Assembly (NCBI GenBank): GCA_944548615.1
Contig: OX155972.1
Coordinates: 9,688,904 to 9,752,903 of the forward strand
DNA: 64,000 nucleotides
Direction: 5' to 3'
From: Micropterix aruncella
Lineage: Eukaryota > Arthropoda > Insecta > Lepidoptera > Micropterigidae
Of the stretch, positions 61,501 through 64,000 are shown piece by piece. Within the stretch, counting starts at the first letter, position 1; every line of letters starts with the position of its first letter. The translations under genes were made by a program, and so were the position numbers. The notes beneath the pieces are model-generated. The model saw only the letters and a list, made by a program, of their open reading frames with translations. It had not been told where the DNA came from and searched no databases.

Positions 61501-63630
61501 AGAAATGCTCAGGTCTGGAAATTTAGAAACCCTAAAAAACCTTTTTAACCCTTTACTGGGAACATCATTTTAAATTACGTAATAGGAAACATCGGACTGT
61601 AGGATCGCTATTTTGAAATATTGATAATAATTCTAACTCACAACATTTTATTTGAGTACCAATGTCAAAAGCCTGATATCCTTGATACTAGAAAGAGACA
61701 GGTATAACAGTTATATGTATTGTCTATCTTATTATACGTAACACTTATATCGTATTCGGGGCACATTTTTCGCAGGCCTTCATAGAACACCTTAAACATA
61801 TAGGATCCGAGCATTTGATGCATTTACAACCTGTATTGCGCTTCTTGGTGTATGGATATAGATTTCATGTCTTTCTTTTTTAAAGCTTGTTCGTTATTGT
61901 CATTGGTACCTCCGCATTAGTCTCACAGACCAGTACTAATAATTACGACTTTTCAAAACGGCGCTAAAACAATAAAACAGACGTTCCTATAGACACGATC
62001 GCCGCAAACGCCGCCACAGACACAGCGGGAACTAATAGGACTGGAAGCGCTCGATCGCTGAGGGGTGGGAGGACGAACTAGAAGCATTTATAAAACCATA
62101 GCGGTCTGTGAGACCGATATTCCTGATAAATGGTTAAGAATTAATATTAAATACAAAATTTCTATAATAAATGAAAAGTTAAAATATCAAATACATGCAT
62201 CATTTATCGAAGAAAAACATATTTTAAATATGAATAATTACTCAAACGAACGTTAATATGTCATAAAAAGTGAGAAACGCCTAAGTGGTATTTTATTTAC
62301 ATTATAAATCAAGGGTAAAAAGCGTTTTGCCCATGTATTATAATACATGGGCAAAAAGGTAATCTATACTAATATTATAAAGAGGTAAAGTTTGTGAGGT
62401 TGTAGGACAACGGTCGAATGAAAACGTTTCTTACGATCGCTGCTTTAACAATGAGAGATATATGATTAAGTTCTAAAGAAAAGTTGTAGAGCTTGATAAT
62501 GCCTACAAAAAAGTCAGCGACAGCATATGTCTAAATTTTATATTTTAGTCACAAAAAGTAGTTTTTTATATTGAAAATATAATTTAAATCGTTAGGTCAT
62601 GTTTGTTGGTCATTTTATCAACAATTATGAATTCATATCAAAATAAGTAAATTTATCGTCTCAATTGTTTAAAACAAAAGACTTTTCCCTTTTACTGCAT
62701 ATAATTTCCCTTTTACTGCATAAATGGTTAAAGAGATAAGACACTCACAAATAAGACACTCACAAGAAGACACTCACAAATAACGGTAATATAGTCAAGT
62801 TGGCATGCAAATACATGCATACATATGCAGTAAAAATATAACCCTTCTTTTGTCAGTCAGGAAATAAATCATAGCACTCAGTACTAACCGAACCACACTC
62901 ATAATTTCATCACAAGTAAAAAGTTTTACCGCCCAACGAAGTGGGCACGGGTCAGCTAGTAATTACTATTTTTATTATTTCAGGTTTGCAGCCAACAAAT
63001 GAAAGTCCAAATTACGAAATTATTTATGTTTTGAATATAATTATATCATATGTATTATTCTCAATTCGTAGTAGTTGTTTAATGCTATATGTAACATTGC
63101 TTGGACATTGCATATCTCAGTACCGAGTACTGAGTTCGAGAATCAAAAATGTTGTTAAAATTATGAGAGATACTAAAGAAGAAGAAACTGTTTCGGATTT
63201 AATAAAATCGATAGTTGATAGCCATTGTTTAATCGTATTAATGATATCAAAAATAAATTGCGTGTACATGTTTCTACTAGCAACAAATATTCTATTGACA
63301 ATGGCAACTATTGGTCTCGTATTACTATTACGTGGATCATTTTTATTATGTGTTATAGTGGAACCATTGTTATCCCTTTTCTTATTCGCGTATGTAAGTG
63401 AAACGTTAAATACCGAGAGAGAGCGCTTCTTTGATTTCATCTACATGCGTGACTGGTATTTAGTTTCACCGCACTATCGACAAGATTTGTATTTCATAAT
63501 GCTAATGGCTTCTAAACCATCGTTTCCCACCGTAGCAAAGTTAACCACATTATCATTGAAGACGTTTCAATCTGCTTTGAATTTCACATATTCGATTTAT
63601 GCTGTCATTCGATCTAAATCTATATATTGA
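58507..63630 (+). CDS. OR-F: odorant receptor, intact, three exons
   Basis: A 7tm_6 odorant receptor subunit. The exons are 58507-58615, 58680-59084 and 62984-63630; joined they give 1161 bp, 386 residues and a stop. Start MARRYIGECSLNNQLWY. Exon 2 has TM1-TM3 (SIIKEVILLTICMVAFTYLV) with no internal intron. The last exon begins GLQPTNESPNYEIIYVLNII and ends LKTFQSALNFTYSIYAVIRS. The exon lengths are identical to OR-D, so D and F are a recent duplicate pair. Intron 2 (3.9 kb) holds a minisatellite, LINE and piggyBac pieces, and a Helitron-like element whose last base is 21 bp before this exon. The acceptor TTTTTATTATTTCAG is the same as in OR-D and intact. The open frame upstream into the Helitron is not coding. 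Confidence 0.92.
59163..59512 (-). repeat. About 117 bp minisatellite, three units (array 2)
   Basis: The inverse of the array at 40232-40735: GCTATCATAATTGAATGCGT, GTGCTGTTGACCGTTGAGGA and GGAGCCAACCCTGGGTGCA recur about 117-120 bp apart. It lies in OR-F intron 2. Confidence 0.75.
59905..60535 (-). mobile_element. LINE with RNase H, second copy
   Basis: The minus strand reads GHQGIPGNEEADRLAKLGTL, then TIGLLTGHTTLRAHLFNLGL and CRICGEEPEDSIHIVGRCPG. This is an uninterrupted copy of the LINE split at 12797-12912 and 17642-18180. The 3' tail is a TAG/CTA trinucleotide run at 59900-59925. It is 5'-truncated at about 60530 at nearly the same site as the other copy. Confidence 0.78.
60540..61360 (-). 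mobile_element. LINE endonuclease fragment (RTE-like)
   Basis: The minus strand reads MAIREYNEYIFYFYGEKQVI (61356), then IILIRDFNAKVGSKSNKDEF, SSGYRNDNGHRLIDFCFANN (61139-60939), TWISPNGRDRNEIDFILA and NTDYRMVRGVI. Order and motifs (GDFNA-like, NGxRLIDFC, ISPNG.xNEIDFI, DHR-like site) match the apurinic endonuclease domain of RTE/Craig LINEs. The expected D of GDFNA is present; frames are broken near 60939 and 61160. Confidence 0.75.
61546..62115 (-). mobile_element. piggyBac-like remnant
   Basis: TTAA at 61546-61549 is followed by CCCTTTACTGGGAA, a piggyBac-type terminal motif. The minus strand near 61850-61760 encodes KKRNTGCKCIKCSDPICLRC, then SMKACEKC, resembling the C-terminal cysteine-rich domain of piggyBac transposases. 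Two imperfect copies of GGTCTGTGAGACCG-type palindromes occur near 61918 and 62103. The catalytic domain and the other end are missing. Confidence 0.5.
62363..62962 (+). mobile_element. Helitron-like non-autonomous element, copy 2
   Basis: Starts CTATACTAATATTATAAAG and ends GGGCACGGGTCAGCTAGT; same family as 7489-8134 with internal differences (a deletion near the start, short duplications such as TTCCCTTTTACTGCATA near 62690-62720 and ACACTCACAA units near 62745-62780). It ends 21 bp before OR-F exon 3. Confidence 0.7.
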
Positions 63631-64000
63631 ATTAAATATTTTTCCATTGCTCTTAATTCCGCAACTATAATAAGCCTAATGATAACAAAACCAAAAAATA
63701 TACATATTTATGAAAATCGATGACGATATTGTTATTTGTTATATTTGGTGGGAAGAAAAAACAAGTGCTAAAAACAGTAAAACTCATTTTGTGGTACTAG
63801 AGTAAGCAACTTGTTGCCAAATTTCGAATTAAAAATCCAAATAACACATACCAGAAAACGTCGAAAACAAAGAAAAATCATATTTATTTTAATAACATGG
63901 TGTATATGGGGTGGGTGACCTATTATGTTTTTCAATAGTTCATTCAGTAAATCAAACTTAACAACTATAGTGATATTTTTCTTCATCGGGAAATTATCAA
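63631..64000. other. 3' flank of OR-F
   Basis: AT-rich, no gene recognised. Confidence 0.4.

Noticed and set aside
62941..62983. ATG at 62941 as start of a single-exon receptor
   Set aside because: The upstream codons lie in the Helitron-like element; the intact acceptor and the matching upstream exons show that the coding part begins at 62984.

Overview
The window looks like a piece of an insect nuclear genome, most likely from a moth or butterfly (Lepidoptera). It is AT-rich, its genes are split by introns with good GT/AG junctions, and it is crowded with transposable elements. Several repeats have ends familiar from lepidopteran genomes: short Helitron-like elements that open with an ACTAATATTATAAA-type motif and finish in GGGT(C)AGCTAGT or GCGCAGCTAGT, and LINE copies ending in short tandem tails. 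The species assignment is inference from repeat style and receptor sequence. No bacterial-type gene, rRNA or tRNA gene was seen.

The host content is a cluster of six related odorant-receptor (7tm_6 family) loci. OR-A (minus, about 6566 to 1889) has its first three exons intact but breaks off early in the last exon. OR-B (plus, 11519-25511) is an intact four-exon gene of 389 residues whose two long introns are packed with transposons. OR-C (plus, 38486-39138) is a lone last exon with two offsetting frameshifts. OR-D (plus, 41593-45725) and OR-F (plus, 58507-63630) are intact three-exon paralogues of 386 residues each with identical exon lengths. OR-E (minus, 52078-51425) is an inverted, damaged last exon lying between them. 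OR-A and OR-B carry an extra 78-79 bp intron that OR-D and OR-F lack, so the cluster records an intron gain or loss. Intact proteins would sit in the dendrite membrane of olfactory neurons and act with the co-receptor Orco; their ligands cannot be read from the sequence.

Everything else is mainly mobile DNA. Region by region: 1-7400 is OR-A with LINE and MITE scraps; 7489-8134 is a short Helitron-like element; 8400-11130 is an unclassified repeat broken by an R1-type LINE. Inside OR-B intron 1 (11628-18588) there is triple nesting: a LINE is interrupted by a decayed Ty3/gypsy element, whose LTR is in turn interrupted by an ORF1-only LINE bounded by a 13 bp target duplication. OR-B intron 3 (19079-24861) holds the unclassified repeat, a 119 bp minisatellite and a Helitron Rep fragment. 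25594-27626 is a pogo/Tigger-type DNA transposon with clear terminal repeats. 27645-28925 is a tandem satellite. 30240-37965 is a mosaic of LINE fragments and unclassified repeats. OR-D intron 2 contains long (AT)n arrays around a perfect 248 bp palindrome and a 395 bp foldback MITE. 46219-47168 is a hAT-type element with an 8 bp target duplication. 49190-50700 and 54110-56570 are mostly unresolved or LINE debris. 56572-57342 is a 771 bp foldback element. OR-F intron 2 contains a minisatellite, RTE-type LINE pieces, a piggyBac-like remnant and a Helitron-like insertion ending 21 bp before the last exon.

I found no clearly new biological system. The most unusual observations are the spacer-free palindrome between AT arrays, the Helitron abutting a splice acceptor, the intron difference between paralogues, the nested ORF1-only LINE, and a recurrent composite repeat family I could not classify.
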